Shown here piece after piece: positions 8,182-16,410 of a stretch of DNA of 64,000 nt. Under the pieces are notes generated by a model. That model was not told the DNA's origin, did not search any database, and worked only from the letters and a program-made list of their open reading frames with translations. Both the position numbers and the translations under genes were made by a program. The stretch is from CAZGUH01 sp964529005. GTDB taxonomy: Bacteria > Actinomycetota > Acidimicrobiia > Acidimicrobiales > Ilumatobacteraceae. The stretch covers positions 6,188 to 70,187 of the forward strand of contig CAZGUH010000021.1 in the NCBI GenBank assembly GCA_964529005.1, read 5' to 3'. Each line of letters starts with the position of its first letter. Within the stretch, counting starts at the first letter, position 1.

Positions 8182-8634
8182 ATGCTCTCGCCAGGAGATT
8201 CCCTTCCCGACTTCGCGCTGTCGGACCAGCACGGCAACACCGTGACGCCCGCCTCGATCGCCGGCCGCCGAGCCCTGATCTACTTCTATCCGAAGGCCGA
8301 CACGCCGGGTTGCACACAGCAATCGTGCGGCCTGCGCGACATCGCCGGGCAGATCGGCGACACGGCGATCGTCGGGGTCAGCCCGGACAAACCGGCCAAG
8401 CAGCTCAAGTTCGACGAGAAGTACGGGCTCGGCTTTCCGCTGCTCGCCGACGTCGACCACGAGATGGCCGAAGCGTTCGCGGTGTGGAAGCAGAAGTCGA
8501 TGTACGGCCGCACGTACATGGGCATCGAACGCTCGGCGTTCCTCGTCTCGCCGAAGGGCACGATCGAGCAGGCGTGGTACAAGATCAGCCCGAAGGACAC
8601 GCCACTGCGCTTGCTCGAGGCGCTGAAGGCGTGA
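8182..8634 (+). CDS. bcp: Thioredoxin-dependent peroxiredoxin (BCP/PrxQ type)
   Basis: The 150-residue cytoplasmic peroxidase reduces hydroperoxides through a peroxidatic cysteine in YPKADTPGCTQQSC. The second Cys, five residues on, is the resolving residue typical of atypical 2-Cys PrxQ. GDSLPDFALSDQHGN is the family N-terminus. ATG 8182 fits the usual length; upstream in-frame codons add an unconserved leader. fabZ overlaps its end. Confidence 0.94.
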   Translation: MLSPGDSLPDFALSDQHGNTVTPASIAGRRALIYFYPKADTPGCTQQSCGLRDIAGQIGDTAIVGVSPDKPAKQLKFDEKYGLGFPLLADVDHEMAEAFAVWKQKSMYGRTYMGIERSAFLVSPKGTIEQAWYKISPKDTPLRLLEALKA

Positions 8635-9059
8635 GCGACCTGCCGCGGCCGACCGACCTCCTGCCGCACCGGCCGCCGTTCCTGTTCGTCGACGAGATCA
8701 CCGCCATCGAGCCCGGGGCGTCGGCCTCGGCGACCTGGACGCTCACCGGCGACGAATGGTTCTTCTCCGGCCACTTCCCGGGTCGGCCCACGCTGCCCGG
8801 CGTCTTGATGTGCGAGGCGATCGCTCAGGTCGGCGCCATCGGCGTGCTCTCCGGCCCGCGCTACGCCGGCAAGCTGCCTCTGTTCGGTGGCCTCGACGGC
8901 GCCCGCTTTCGCCGTCAGGTCGGGCCGGGCGACACGCTGACGCTCGAGGCCACGCTCGGGCGGATGTCGGCGCGAGCAGGCCGGGGCAGCGGGAGGGCCT
9001 TGGTGAGCGGGGAGGTCGCGTGCGAGTGCGACCTCCTGTTCGTCGTCGTCGACGCCTGA
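8631..9059 (+). CDS. fabZ: 3-hydroxyacyl-ACP dehydratase FabZ-like hotdog protein
   Basis: The 142-residue hotdog protein dehydrates 3-hydroxyacyl-ACP. Motifs are LLPHRPPFLFVDEI, the catalytic HFPGRPTLPGVLMCEAIAQ (His and Glu) and FGGLDGARFRRQV. The GTG start overlaps the prxQ stop (GTGA). It converges on the fabD-H-G-acpP-F operon, which otherwise lacks a dehydratase, so it probably completes that cycle. Confidence 0.92.
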   Translation: MSDLPRPTDLLPHRPPFLFVDEITAIEPGASASATWTLTGDEWFFSGHFPGRPTLPGVLMCEAIAQVGAIGVLSGPRYAGKLPLFGGLDGARFRRQVGPGDTLTLEATLGRMSARAGRGSGRALVSGEVACECDLLFVVVDA

Positions 9060-9114
9060 CCGTCGATCTCGGCGCGGTTCCGGCTGCTGTGCAACCGGCG
9101 CCGCGCCGAGGTCG

Positions 9115-10302
9115 TCACGTCGGTGGCGGGGCGATGACGATCGAGCCGTTGTGGCCGCCGAACCCGAAGCTGTTCGAGATCGTCGGCCCCGGCTCCCACG
9201 GCCGCGGCTCGTCGACCACCACGTCGATGTGGAACTCGTCGGGCACGTCCTTGGTGCCCGCCGTCGGCGGGATCAGCTTGCGCTCCATCGACAGCAGCAC
9301 CGACACGGCTTCGAGCGCTCCGGCGGCGCCCAAGGTGTGCCCGGTCACGCCCTTGATCGAGGTCACCGGGGGCCCGGAGGCGCCGAACACCATCTCGACG
9401 GCCATCGCCTCGGCGGCGTCGTTGAGCGGTGTCGACGTGCCGTGCGCGTTGATCTGGCGGATCTCCTCAGGCGACACACCGGCGTCGGCGAGCGCCAGCC
9501 CCATGCAGGTGACGGCGCCCACGCCGTTGGGGGAGGGCGCGGTGATGTGATAGGCGTCGGCGTTGCTCGCCGCGCCGATGATCTCGCCGTGGATCGTGGC
9601 GCCGCGCGCGAGCGCCGCTTCCCACTCCTCGAGCACGAGGACGGCTGCGCCTTCGCCCATGACGAAGCCGTCACGGTCGGTGTCGAACGGCCGGCTGCAA
9701 CCGGTGGTCGACAGCGCGGTCATGTTGCCGAAGCCCGCCATCGCGGTGAGCGTGCCGGCCGCTTCGGACCCGCCGGTGAGCATCGCGTCGCAGCGGCCCC
9801 AGGCGATCATCCGGGCGGCGTACCCGATCGCATGCGTGCTGGCCGCGCACGCGGTGCAGATCGTCTCGTTGGGGCCCTGGAGGCCGTGACGCATCGACAG
9901 CGATGCGCCCGGCGCGTTGGCCATCATCATCGGCACGAGGAACGGCGACACCCGCCGCTCGCCCTTGGCGATGCGCAGTTCGACCTGCTCCTCCAGGGTG
10001 TGCAGCCCCCCGACACCGGTCGCGAAGATGACGCCGAACCGATCCGGGGACACGGCTGGGCGCCCGGCGTGCTCCAGCGCCTCGGCCCCGGCAGCGAGCG
10101 CGTACTGCTCGACCGGGTCGGCGCGACGAGCGTCCTTGGGGCTGTCGAAGTACGGAGTGGGGTCCCAGTCGGCGATCAGGGTGCTCTTCGAGCCGGAGAC
10201 GTTCGGGCCGAGCAGTCCCTGCCAGAACGCATCCTTCCCGAGACCGCTCGGCGCGACGACGCCGTACCCGGTGACCGCGACCCGTCGGCCGCGCCCGTCC
10301 AT
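9115..10302 (-). CDS. fabF: Beta-ketoacyl-ACP synthase II
   Basis: The 395-residue thiolase-fold enzyme condenses malonyl-ACP with growing acyl-ACP. The catalytic Cys is in TICTACAASTHAIG; the two active-site His are in NAHGTSTPLND and VTGHTLGAAG. The end GFGGHNGSIVI is typical. The start RRVAVTGYGVVAPSG is canonical, and ATG 10302 overlaps the acpP stop (ATGA), which argues for coupling. It is the last gene of the fab operon. Confidence 0.96.
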   Translation of the reverse strand: MDGRGRRVAVTGYGVVAPSGLGKDAFWQGLLGPNVSGSKSTLIADWDPTPYFDSPKDARRADPVEQYALAAGAEALEHAGRPAVSPDRFGVIFATGVGGLHTLEEQVELRIAKGERRVSPFLVPMMMANAPGASLSMRHGLQGPNETICTACAASTHAIGYAARMIAWGRCDAMLTGGSEAAGTLTAMAGFGNMTALSTTGCSRPFDTDRDGFVMGEGAAVLVLEEWEAALARGATIHGEIIGAASNADAYHITAPSPNGVGAVTCMGLALADAGVSPEEIRQINAHGTSTPLNDAAEAMAVEMVFGASGPPVTSIKGVTGHTLGAAGALEAVSVLLSMERKLIPPTAGTKDVPDEFHIDVVVDEPRPWEPGPTISNSFGFGGHNGSIVIAPPPT

Positions 10303-10538
10303 CAGAGCTTGCCGACGACCAGCTCGTACGCCTGGTTGACGGTCTCGATCCCTTCCAGCTCTTCCTCGGGCACCTCGATGTTGAACTCCTCCTCGAGCGC
10401 CATGACCAGCTCGACCAGGTCGAGGCTGTCGGCGTCGAGGTCGTCGCCGAACTTGGCGTCCGGGACCACCTGGTCCTCGGACACAGAGAGGACCTCGACG
10501 GCGCACTTTCGGAAGCGAGCGAACAGTTCCTGATCCAC
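10302..10538 (-). CDS. acpP: Acyl carrier protein
   Basis: The 78-residue acidic helical protein carries the growing acyl chain on 4'-phosphopantetheine attached to Ser in DLDADSLDLVELVMALEE. AGGAGA lies upstream of its ATG. It sits between fabG and fabF in the fab operon. Confidence 0.97.
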   Translation of the reverse strand: MDQELFARFRKCAVEVLSVSEDQVVPDAKFGDDLDADSLDLVELVMALEEEFNIEVPEEELEGIETVNQAYELVVGKL

Positions 10539-10580
10539 GGGTTGTCTCCTGATTGTGGGTAGTCCGGTGTGACTGTATTG

Positions 10581-11285
10581 CTAGTGGCCCATGCCGAGCC
10601 CGCCGTCCACCGGGATGACGGCCCCGGTGATGTACCCGGCGTCGGGGCTGGCGAGGAACTCGACGACGCCGGCGATCTCGTCCGGCTGGGCCATGCGGCC
10701 GAGGGGCACAGCGGCGGTGAGCTCGCCCAGGCGCTTGTCGCCGAGCACCGCGGTCATCTCGGTGGCCACCGGCCCGGGCGCCACCACGTTGACCGTGATG
10801 CCGCGCGAGCCCAGCTCGCGGGCCAGCGAACGCGCCAGGCCGACGAGGCCCGCCTTCGACGCCGCATAGTTGGCCTGGCCCGCCGAGCCGGCGAGGCCGA
10901 CGACCGAGGACATCAGCACGATGCGGCCCTTCTTCGCCCGCAGCATGCCCTGGGCAGCTCGCTTGGCCACGCGGTACGCCGCGGTGAGGTTGGTGTCGAC
11001 GACCGTGGCGAAGTCGGCCTCCGACATGCGCAACAGCAGCGTGTCCTTGGTGATGCCGGCGTTCGATACCAGAACCTGGACCGGACCCCATGTCTGCTCG
11101 ATCTCGCGGAAGGCGGCGTCGACCTGCTCGCTCGAGGTCACGTCGCACTTCAGGCCCAGCACGCCGTCGGGCGGGGCGCTGGAGTTGAACGTCACGGCCA
11201 CCTTGTCGCCAGCGGCGACGAAGCGCTGCGCGCACGCCAGCCCGATGCCCCGCGACCCACCGGTGATCAGGACGACGCGGCTCAC
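10581..11285 (-). CDS. fabG: 3-oxoacyl-ACP reductase
   Basis: The 234-residue short-chain dehydrogenase reduces 3-ketoacyl-ACP with NADPH. The cofactor motif is TGGSRGIG, NAG is in VLVSNAGIT, and the catalytic Ser-Tyr-Lys are in MSSVVG and YAASKAG. The C-terminus YITGAVIPVDGGLGMGH is typical. GTG 11285 overlaps the fabH stop; longer in-frame reading upstream falls inside fabH. Confidence 0.96.
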   Translation of the reverse strand: MSRVVLITGGSRGIGLACAQRFVAAGDKVAVTFNSSAPPDGVLGLKCDVTSSEQVDAAFREIEQTWGPVQVLVSNAGITKDTLLLRMSEADFATVVDTNLTAAYRVAKRAAQGMLRAKKGRIVLMSSVVGLAGSAGQANYAASKAGLVGLARSLARELGSRGITVNVVAPGPVATEMTAVLGDKRLGELTAAVPLGRMAQPDEIAGVVEFLASPDAGYITGAVIPVDGGLGMGH

Positions 11286-12238
11286 GCCTGTCCTCCGCCC
11301 CACCGCAAGATCGCGCTTGCCGCCGTCATGCCCGCGCCGAAGCCGACGAGCAGCACGAGGTCGCCGGTGGAGACGCGCCCGGCGTCGAGGGCGTCGCCCA
11401 GCGCGAGCGGGATCGACGCGCTCGACGTGTTGCCCGTGCGGTGCAGCACCGTCGCGGCGCGCTCCATCGGGATGCCGAGACGGTCGCAGGCGGCGGAGAT
11501 GATGCGGATGTTGGCCTGGTGGGGGACGACCAGCGCGATGTCGTCGGCGGTGACACCGGCGTGGCGCATCGACTTCGCGGCCGAGTCGACCATGATGCGC
11601 ACGGCGCGGCGGAAGACCTCTTTGCCGTCCATGCGCATGTAGCCGCCGATCTCCGCGAAGAGGAAGCGCTCCGCGCTGCCGTCGGCGTCGATGTCCCACC
11701 CGAGCAGCTGGCCCGGCCCGTCGACCGCTTCGAGCACCACGGCGCCGCTTCCGTCGGCGAACAGCACCGCCGTGTTGCGGTCGTCCCAATCGGTGATGCG
11801 CGACAGGGTGTCGGTGCCGATGACCAACACCCTGCTCGCCCCCATGGCGATCAGCCCGTGCGCGTTGACCAGGGCGTACACGAACCCGCTGCACGCGGCG
11901 TTGACGTCGAACGCGCCGCAGCGCAGGCCGAGCTCGGTCTGCACGGTGGCCGACGTCGCCGGCACGGTGCGATCGGGCGTCGTCGTCGACAGGACGAGCG
12001 CGTCGATGTCGCCGGGATCGAGACCGGCCATGTCGAGCGCCTGCCGTCCCGATTCGATCGACAACCCCGCGGTCGTGCCGCCGACATGGCGCCGCTGGAT
12101 GCCGGTGCGCTCGCGGATCCACTGGTCGTTGGTCTCGACCATCTGCGCGAGGTCGTCGTTCGTCAGGACCTTCTCCGGCAGGGCGGTGCCCCAGCCCGTG
12201 ATGACAGCCCCGCGGATGCCGGTCGGTGTGGCGGGCAC
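11282..12238 (-). CDS. fabH: Beta-ketoacyl-ACP synthase III
   Basis: The 318-residue enzyme starts fatty-acid synthesis by condensing acyl-CoA with malonyl-ACP. The catalytic triad is visible: Cys in NAACSGFVYAL, His in VVPHQANIRI and Asn in RTGNTSSASIPLAL. DQWIRERTGI is the family signature. It starts one base after the fabD stop. Confidence 0.97.
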   Translation of the reverse strand: MPATPTGIRGAVITGWGTALPEKVLTNDDLAQMVETNDQWIRERTGIQRRHVGGTTAGLSIESGRQALDMAGLDPGDIDALVLSTTTPDRTVPATSATVQTELGLRCGAFDVNAACSGFVYALVNAHGLIAMGASRVLVIGTDTLSRITDWDDRNTAVLFADGSGAVVLEAVDGPGQLLGWDIDADGSAERFLFAEIGGYMRMDGKEVFRRAVRIMVDSAAKSMRHAGVTADDIALVVPHQANIRIISAACDRLGIPMERAATVLHRTGNTSSASIPLALGDALDAGRVSTGDLVLLVGFGAGMTAASAILRWGGGQA

Positions 12239-12239
12239 G

Positions 12240-13415
12240 TCAGACCGTCCTCAGCCAGGCGACGGGCTGGCGGGGCGCCACGCGCTCGCCGGCGACCGCG
12301 ATGTAGCTCTGGAGCACGCCGGCGAACGGTGACCGGACCTCCGTCTCGCCGACGTGGCCGAGCACGGCGCCGACGTCGATGGTCGAGCCGTCGGCGATGC
12401 CGCCGATCGGCGTGAACACGCCCGCGGCCGGGCTGACGACGAGGCGCTCGGTGGCGAAGAGGTGCTCGCCTTCGAGCTGCGCGGGCCCTTGCGAGGCGCC
12501 GGCGCTGACCCACTCGAGCAGCTTGTCGAGATCCTCGGGAGTGGCGACCGAGATCGTGCGGGCGGAGCCGACCGTACGTTTCGTCATGCCGGTGAGCACA
12601 CCCCCCGGCCCGAGCTCGGCGAACGCCATGACCCCGAGGCCGGCGAGCGTGAGCAGGCTCTGCTTCCACCGCACCGGGCTCGACAGCTGGGCGGACAGCA
12701 GGCTGGACCAGTCGGACCCCGTGTCGTGGGCCAGCGCGTCGACGTTCGACACCACCGGCACCTCGGTGTCGCGCGGCACCGCGTCGGCGATCGCCTTGCG
12801 CAGCCGGTCGCGGGCGGGGGCCATGAACGGGGTGTGGAACGCGCCGGACACCTGGAGCGGCATCACCTTCTTGGCGCCGAGCTCCTTGGCGATCGTTCCG
12901 GCGGCGGACACGCCGGCTTCCGATCCGGCGATCACGATCTGGCCGGGAGCGTTGAAGTTGGCGACCCACACGTCGGCGTCGGCGCGGCGGCAGGCGACCT
13001 CGACCATGTCGTCGTCGAGGCCGAGCACGGCGGCCATCGTGCCGGGGTTCTCGTGGCCGGCGTCGTGCATCGCTTCGGCGCGCTCGCTGACCAGCCGGAC
13101 GCCGTCTTCGAAGCTGAGCGCGCCGGTGGCGGCGAGCGCGGTGTACTCGCCCAAGCTGTGGCCAGCGCAGAAGCTGGGGTCGATGCCGAGGCGCTCGACG
13201 GCGTCGAGGACCATCAGGCTGGAGACGAACGTGGTCAGCTGGGCGTTGCGCGTGTCACGCAACTCGTCGGCGTCGGCATCGAGCAGCAGGCGGGCGACGT
13301 CACGACCTGCGACGTCGGTCGCCTCGTCGACCAACTCCCAGCTCTCGTGGTCGACCCATGGTCGGCCCATGCCCGGCCGTTGGGAACCCTGGCCGGGGAA
13401 CGTGAAAGCAAGCAT
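12240..13415 (-). CDS. fabD: Malonyl-CoA:ACP transacylase fused to a C-terminal barrel-sandwich (lipoyl/biotinyl-like) domain
   Basis: Residues 1-310 are FabD: FPGQGSQRPGMG, nucleophile Ser87 in GHSLGEY and His194 in SGAFHTPFM. It loads malonyl groups onto ACP. Residues about 317-391 are extra. RLVVSPAAGVFTPIGG, VGAVLGHVGETEVRSPFAG and AGERVAPRQPVAWL have the spacing of a biotin/lipoyl-type barrel-sandwich hybrid, but the modifiable Lys hairpin (MKM or DKA) is replaced by ETEV. Ordinary FabD is about 310 residues. ATG 13415 follows an AGGAG by 14 bases; GTG 13430 is an in-frame alternative. It is the first gene of the fab operon. Confidence 0.93.
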   Translation of the reverse strand: MLAFTFPGQGSQRPGMGRPWVDHESWELVDEATDVAGRDVARLLLDADADELRDTRNAQLTTFVSSLMVLDAVERLGIDPSFCAGHSLGEYTALAATGALSFEDGVRLVSERAEAMHDAGHENPGTMAAVLGLDDDMVEVACRRADADVWVANFNAPGQIVIAGSEAGVSAAGTIAKELGAKKVMPLQVSGAFHTPFMAPARDRLRKAIADAVPRDTEVPVVSNVDALAHDTGSDWSSLLSAQLSSPVRWKQSLLTLAGLGVMAFAELGPGGVLTGMTKRTVGSARTISVATPEDLDKLLEWVSAGASQGPAQLEGEHLFATERLVVSPAAGVFTPIGGIADGSTIDVGAVLGHVGETEVRSPFAGVLQSYIAVAGERVAPRQPVAWLRTV

Positions 13416-13552
13416 GGTTGTGGGCGTCACTCCTCGATCCAGTTTCCCTGGCGGACGAGGCTAGACGGTCGAAACGGTTTCGCCCGTGCTCCCCGCGGCC
13501 GATCGCTGGCCAGCTGGCACAGGGGCAGCTCATGAGTAGGATCGAGCGGCCC

Positions 13553-13635
13553 GCCCGAGTGGTGGAATGGCAGACACGGCGGACTCAAAATCCGCTGTCC
13601 GAAAGGACGTGTGGGTTCGACTCCCACCTCGGGCA
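13553..13635 (+). tRNA. tRNA-Leu (anticodon CAA)
   Basis: The acceptor GCCCGAG pairs with CTCGGGC before discriminator A. The anticodon stem GCGGA/TCCGC encloses loop CTCAAAA. A class II long variable arm (GTCCgaaaGGAC) and T arm TGGGTTCGACTCCCA are present. CCA is not encoded. The gene lies in the gap upstream of the fab operon, 9 bases from the malQ stop. Confidence 0.97.
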
Positions 13636-13644
13636 CCGACCAGA

Positions 13645-15390
13645 TCATGCGTCGCGCCTGCCGCCGAGGGCGTCCGCGACGTCGGCGACGACGGCTGAGC
13701 CCAGGATGTCCCGCAGCGGGGCGGCCAGCGGGATGCACCAGTTCGGGCGTTGCTCGCGTGTCGTCCCGGGCGCATTGGGGCGGTCCGGCGACAGCGCGAG
13801 ATCGTCGAGCGCGGCGAGACGCAGCAGCGACGGCGCCTGCGCGATGTGAGCATGCACGGCCACCACGGCCTCGGCCGGCGACGCGTCCGGCCGCGCCACG
13901 TCGTGCAGGCGGGCGCGCATCTCCGGGGTTCCGTCGCGGCCGCTGTGCACGCCGACGATCGTCGGAAGGTCGTGCGTGGTGACCGTCGCCAGGGCGAGTT
14001 CGTCCCACGCGGGCGCGGGCTCCTCGGCGAACCAGAAGACCCGCGTGCCGGCGATGTCGTGGTCCTCCATCGCAGCGCGCACGCGCGGCTCGACGACGCC
14101 GAGGTCCTCGCCGACGACGAAGGCGCCGGCACGTTCCGCTTCGAGAGCGAGGACAGCGAGGATCTCCTCGGCGGGGAAGTGCACGTAGCCGCCGTCGGCC
14201 GGCCCCCCGCCGGGCGGGATCCAGAACTGCCGGAACATGCCCATGACGTGGTCGACGCGCAGGCCCTGCATGCCGGTGAGGGCGGCGCGCACCGTCTCGG
14301 CGAACGGCTGGTAGGCCGCGTTGCGCAGGCGCCAGGGCACGAACGGTGGGATGTTCCACTGCTGGCCGTCGGCGTTGAAGTCGTCCGGGGGCGCGCCGAG
14401 CAGGGCGTCGTCGGCGAGGAGGTCCTGCATGTCCCAGGCGTCGAACCCGTGCGGATCGAAGCCGACGGCGAGGTCGCCGATGAGCGCCACGTCGGGGTGT
14501 GCGGCGGCGCGCAGCTGGGCGGCCGCGACCCATTGGGTCCACTCGTGGAACGCGGCCGCGTCACGCAGCTGGTCGTCGGATGCGACCAGGGTGTCGATCG
14601 TCGGGCCGGGACGGCGCAGCTCGGCCGGCCACGCCATCCAGTCGGGTCCGAAGCGCTCGGCCAGAGCGCACCACTGACCGTAGCGGGCGAGCGCGCCCGG
14701 CTGGCCGGCACGCCACGCGCCGAAGCTCTCGCCGTCGCTCTCCGACGCTCGGCGTGCGAGCAGCGCCTCGCGCTTGGCGGCCCAGACCGCTTCGCGGTCG
14801 ATCAGCTTCCCTGGCCGCACCGCGAGCGCCGGGTTCGGCAGCCGGCCGATCGCGATGTGCAGCGGGTTCAGGAAGCGGCGTGTGCTCGGGTAGTACGGGC
14901 TCGTCTCCATCGGCGCGCACAGCGCCGGCGCGTGCAGCGGGCTCGACAACACCGCTCCGGCGCCGTGCTCCGCGCACCACCGCATCAGGTCGGCCAGGTC
15001 GGCCAGATCGCCGATGCCCCACGAGCCGTGGCTCCACATCGAGTACAGCTGCGCCGCGATTCCCCACGCGCGCGGCGGCCTCGGGCATCGCCGCGGGTGC
15101 ACCACGAGCGTCGTGGTCGGGCCCCCGTCGCTCGGGTGGAGCAGGTGGTAGCCGATCGGCAGGTCGGGTGGCAGGCGATCGATCTCGCCCCACGACGAGC
15201 CGTCGTCGGTGACCAGCACGCAGCGGCCGAGCAGCCACGGGTGCTCACCGACGGGGACGAACCACAAGGGCGGCCCCTGCTGCGGCTCGCCCATCGCGGC
15301 ACGCAGCGCCTCGCGCGTCTCGTCGGACGTCGGCTGCCAGGCGCCATCGATCGTGTGGAACCCGTCTGCGATGCCCCACCGGTCGATCAT
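13645..15390 (-). CDS. malQ: 4-alpha-glucanotransferase (amylomaltase)
   Basis: The 581-residue GH77 enzyme transfers maltodextrin segments between glucans. Family motifs are WGIGDLADL, SPYYPSTRRFLNPL, the nucleophile region GLRVDHVMGMFRQFW, the acid/base region VVGEDLGVVEPRV and THDLPTIVG. The first roughly 110 residues form the N-terminal extension seen in some bacterial MalQ. ATG 15390 was chosen because longer in-frame starts run into the opposite-strand gene at 15454. It ends beside the tRNA gene. Confidence 0.93.
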   Translation of the reverse strand: MIDRWGIADGFHTIDGAWQPTSDETREALRAAMGEPQQGPPLWFVPVGEHPWLLGRCVLVTDDGSSWGEIDRLPPDLPIGYHLLHPSDGGPTTTLVVHPRRCPRPPRAWGIAAQLYSMWSHGSWGIGDLADLADLMRWCAEHGAGAVLSSPLHAPALCAPMETSPYYPSTRRFLNPLHIAIGRLPNPALAVRPGKLIDREAVWAAKREALLARRASESDGESFGAWRAGQPGALARYGQWCALAERFGPDWMAWPAELRRPGPTIDTLVASDDQLRDAAAFHEWTQWVAAAQLRAAAHPDVALIGDLAVGFDPHGFDAWDMQDLLADDALLGAPPDDFNADGQQWNIPPFVPWRLRNAAYQPFAETVRAALTGMQGLRVDHVMGMFRQFWIPPGGGPADGGYVHFPAEEILAVLALEAERAGAFVVGEDLGVVEPRVRAAMEDHDIAGTRVFWFAEEPAPAWDELALATVTTHDLPTIVGVHSGRDGTPEMRARLHDVARPDASPAEAVVAVHAHIAQAPSLLRLAALDDLALSPDRPNAPGTTREQRPNWCIPLAAPLRDILGSAVVADVADALGGRRDA

Positions 15391-15440
15391 CCCGACAGTT
15401 TCCCCGATGGCGCTGGCTGCGTGAGCACGATGTGCGTCAC

Positions 15441-15446
15441 TACGCT
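15441..15446 (+). promoter_or_regulatory. Candidate -10 box for the leaderless gene at 15454
   Basis: TACGCT (TANNNT) ends 7 bases before ATG 15454, with no ribosome site. Confidence 0.4.
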
Positions 15447-15453
15447 TGCCCGC

Positions 15454-15741
15454 ATGGGCCGACGGCTGGTGGAGAGGCGCCTCGCGCAGGTGAGCGCGCG
15501 GGTGCGCGCTCTGCGCGAAGAGCTGCGCATGGTCGACGAGCAGCTGCGCCACCTGACCGACGAGGCCGACGAGCTGGGCCTGCGGGCGCTCGTGTCGGAG
15601 ACCCCGGCTGCCGGGCTCGAACATCGCCAGGCACGGAGTCACGCCGACGCCATGGCCCGTCACCGCGAGCACGTCCTCGCCACCATCGCCGAGCTCGAGC
15701 GCAGCCAGGACCAGCTGCTCGACCGGCTGACGCCGGGCTGA
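15454..15741 (+). CDS. Small coiled-coil protein of unknown function
   Basis: The 95-residue charged protein has heptad-like helices (RRLAQVSARVRALREELRMV, then HREHVLATIAELERSQDQLL) separated by a short break. It has no signal peptide or membrane segment. An in-frame ATG at 15430 is possible, but the TANNNT box supports 15454. It precedes pdtaR. No function is claimed. Confidence 0.7.
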   Translation: MGRRLVERRLAQVSARVRALREELRMVDEQLRHLTDEADELGLRALVSETPAAGLEHRQARSHADAMARHREHVLATIAELERSQDQLLDRLTPG

Positions 15742-15834
15742 CCCCCGGAGTGAGGTCGGGCCGACCGGCGGCCCGCACGCAGCGGCGTGCTTGAATGGGG
15801 AGCCGCCCCGCTCCGACCGAAAGGACCGCGCCTG

Positions 15835-16410
15835 GTGAGCATCCGTGTGGTGATCGCAGAGGACGAAGCCATCATCCGGCTCGATCTGCGCGAGACCCTG
15901 GAGGAAGAGGGCTACGACGTCGTCGGCGAGACCGGCCGCGGCGACAAGGCGGTCGAGCTGGTGCGCGATCTGCGGCCCGACCTCGCGATCTTGGACATCA
16001 AGATGCCCGGCATGGACGGGCTCGAGGTCGCGAAGGTGATCAACGACGAGAAGATCTGTGGCGTCCTGGTGCTCACCGCGTTCAGCCAGCGCGAGGTCAT
16101 CGAGCAGGCGCGCGATGCCGGCGCGCTCGCGTATCTCGTCAAGCCGTTCCAGAAGAGCGATCTGATCCCGGCCATCGAGGTCGCGATCGGCCGCTTCCGC
16201 GAGCTCCAGGCGTTGACCGGCGAGGTCGACGCGCTCGGAGAGCAGCTCGAGTCGCGCAAGGTCGTCGACCGTGCGAAGGGGCTGTTGATGGACGAATGCG
16301 GGCTGAAGGAACAGGAGGCCTTCACGTTCATCCAGCGCACTGCGATGAGCGAGCGCAGCCGCATGCGCGACGTCGCCGAGCGCATCCTGTCCGGCGCGCT
16401 GCGCCCGTGA
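15835..16410 (+). CDS. pdtaR: ANTAR-domain response regulator (PdtaR type)
   Basis: The 191-residue protein joins a receiver domain (acidic pair EDE, phospho-acceptor Asp in LAILDIKMPGMDG, Thr in VLTAFSQ, Lys in YLVKPF) to an ANTAR RNA-binding domain (RKVVDRAKGLLMDECGLKEQ). This matches mycobacterial PdtaR, which binds hairpin antiterminator RNAs when phosphorylated by PdtaS. GTG 15835 follows AAAGGA. The kinase is not adjacent. The stop overlaps polA (GTGA). Confidence 0.94.
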   Translation: MSIRVVIAEDEAIIRLDLRETLEEEGYDVVGETGRGDKAVELVRDLRPDLAILDIKMPGMDGLEVAKVINDEKICGVLVLTAFSQREVIEQARDAGALAYLVKPFQKSDLIPAIEVAIGRFRELQALTGEVDALGEQLESRKVVDRAKGLLMDECGLKEQEAFTFIQRTAMSERSRMRDVAERILSGALRP

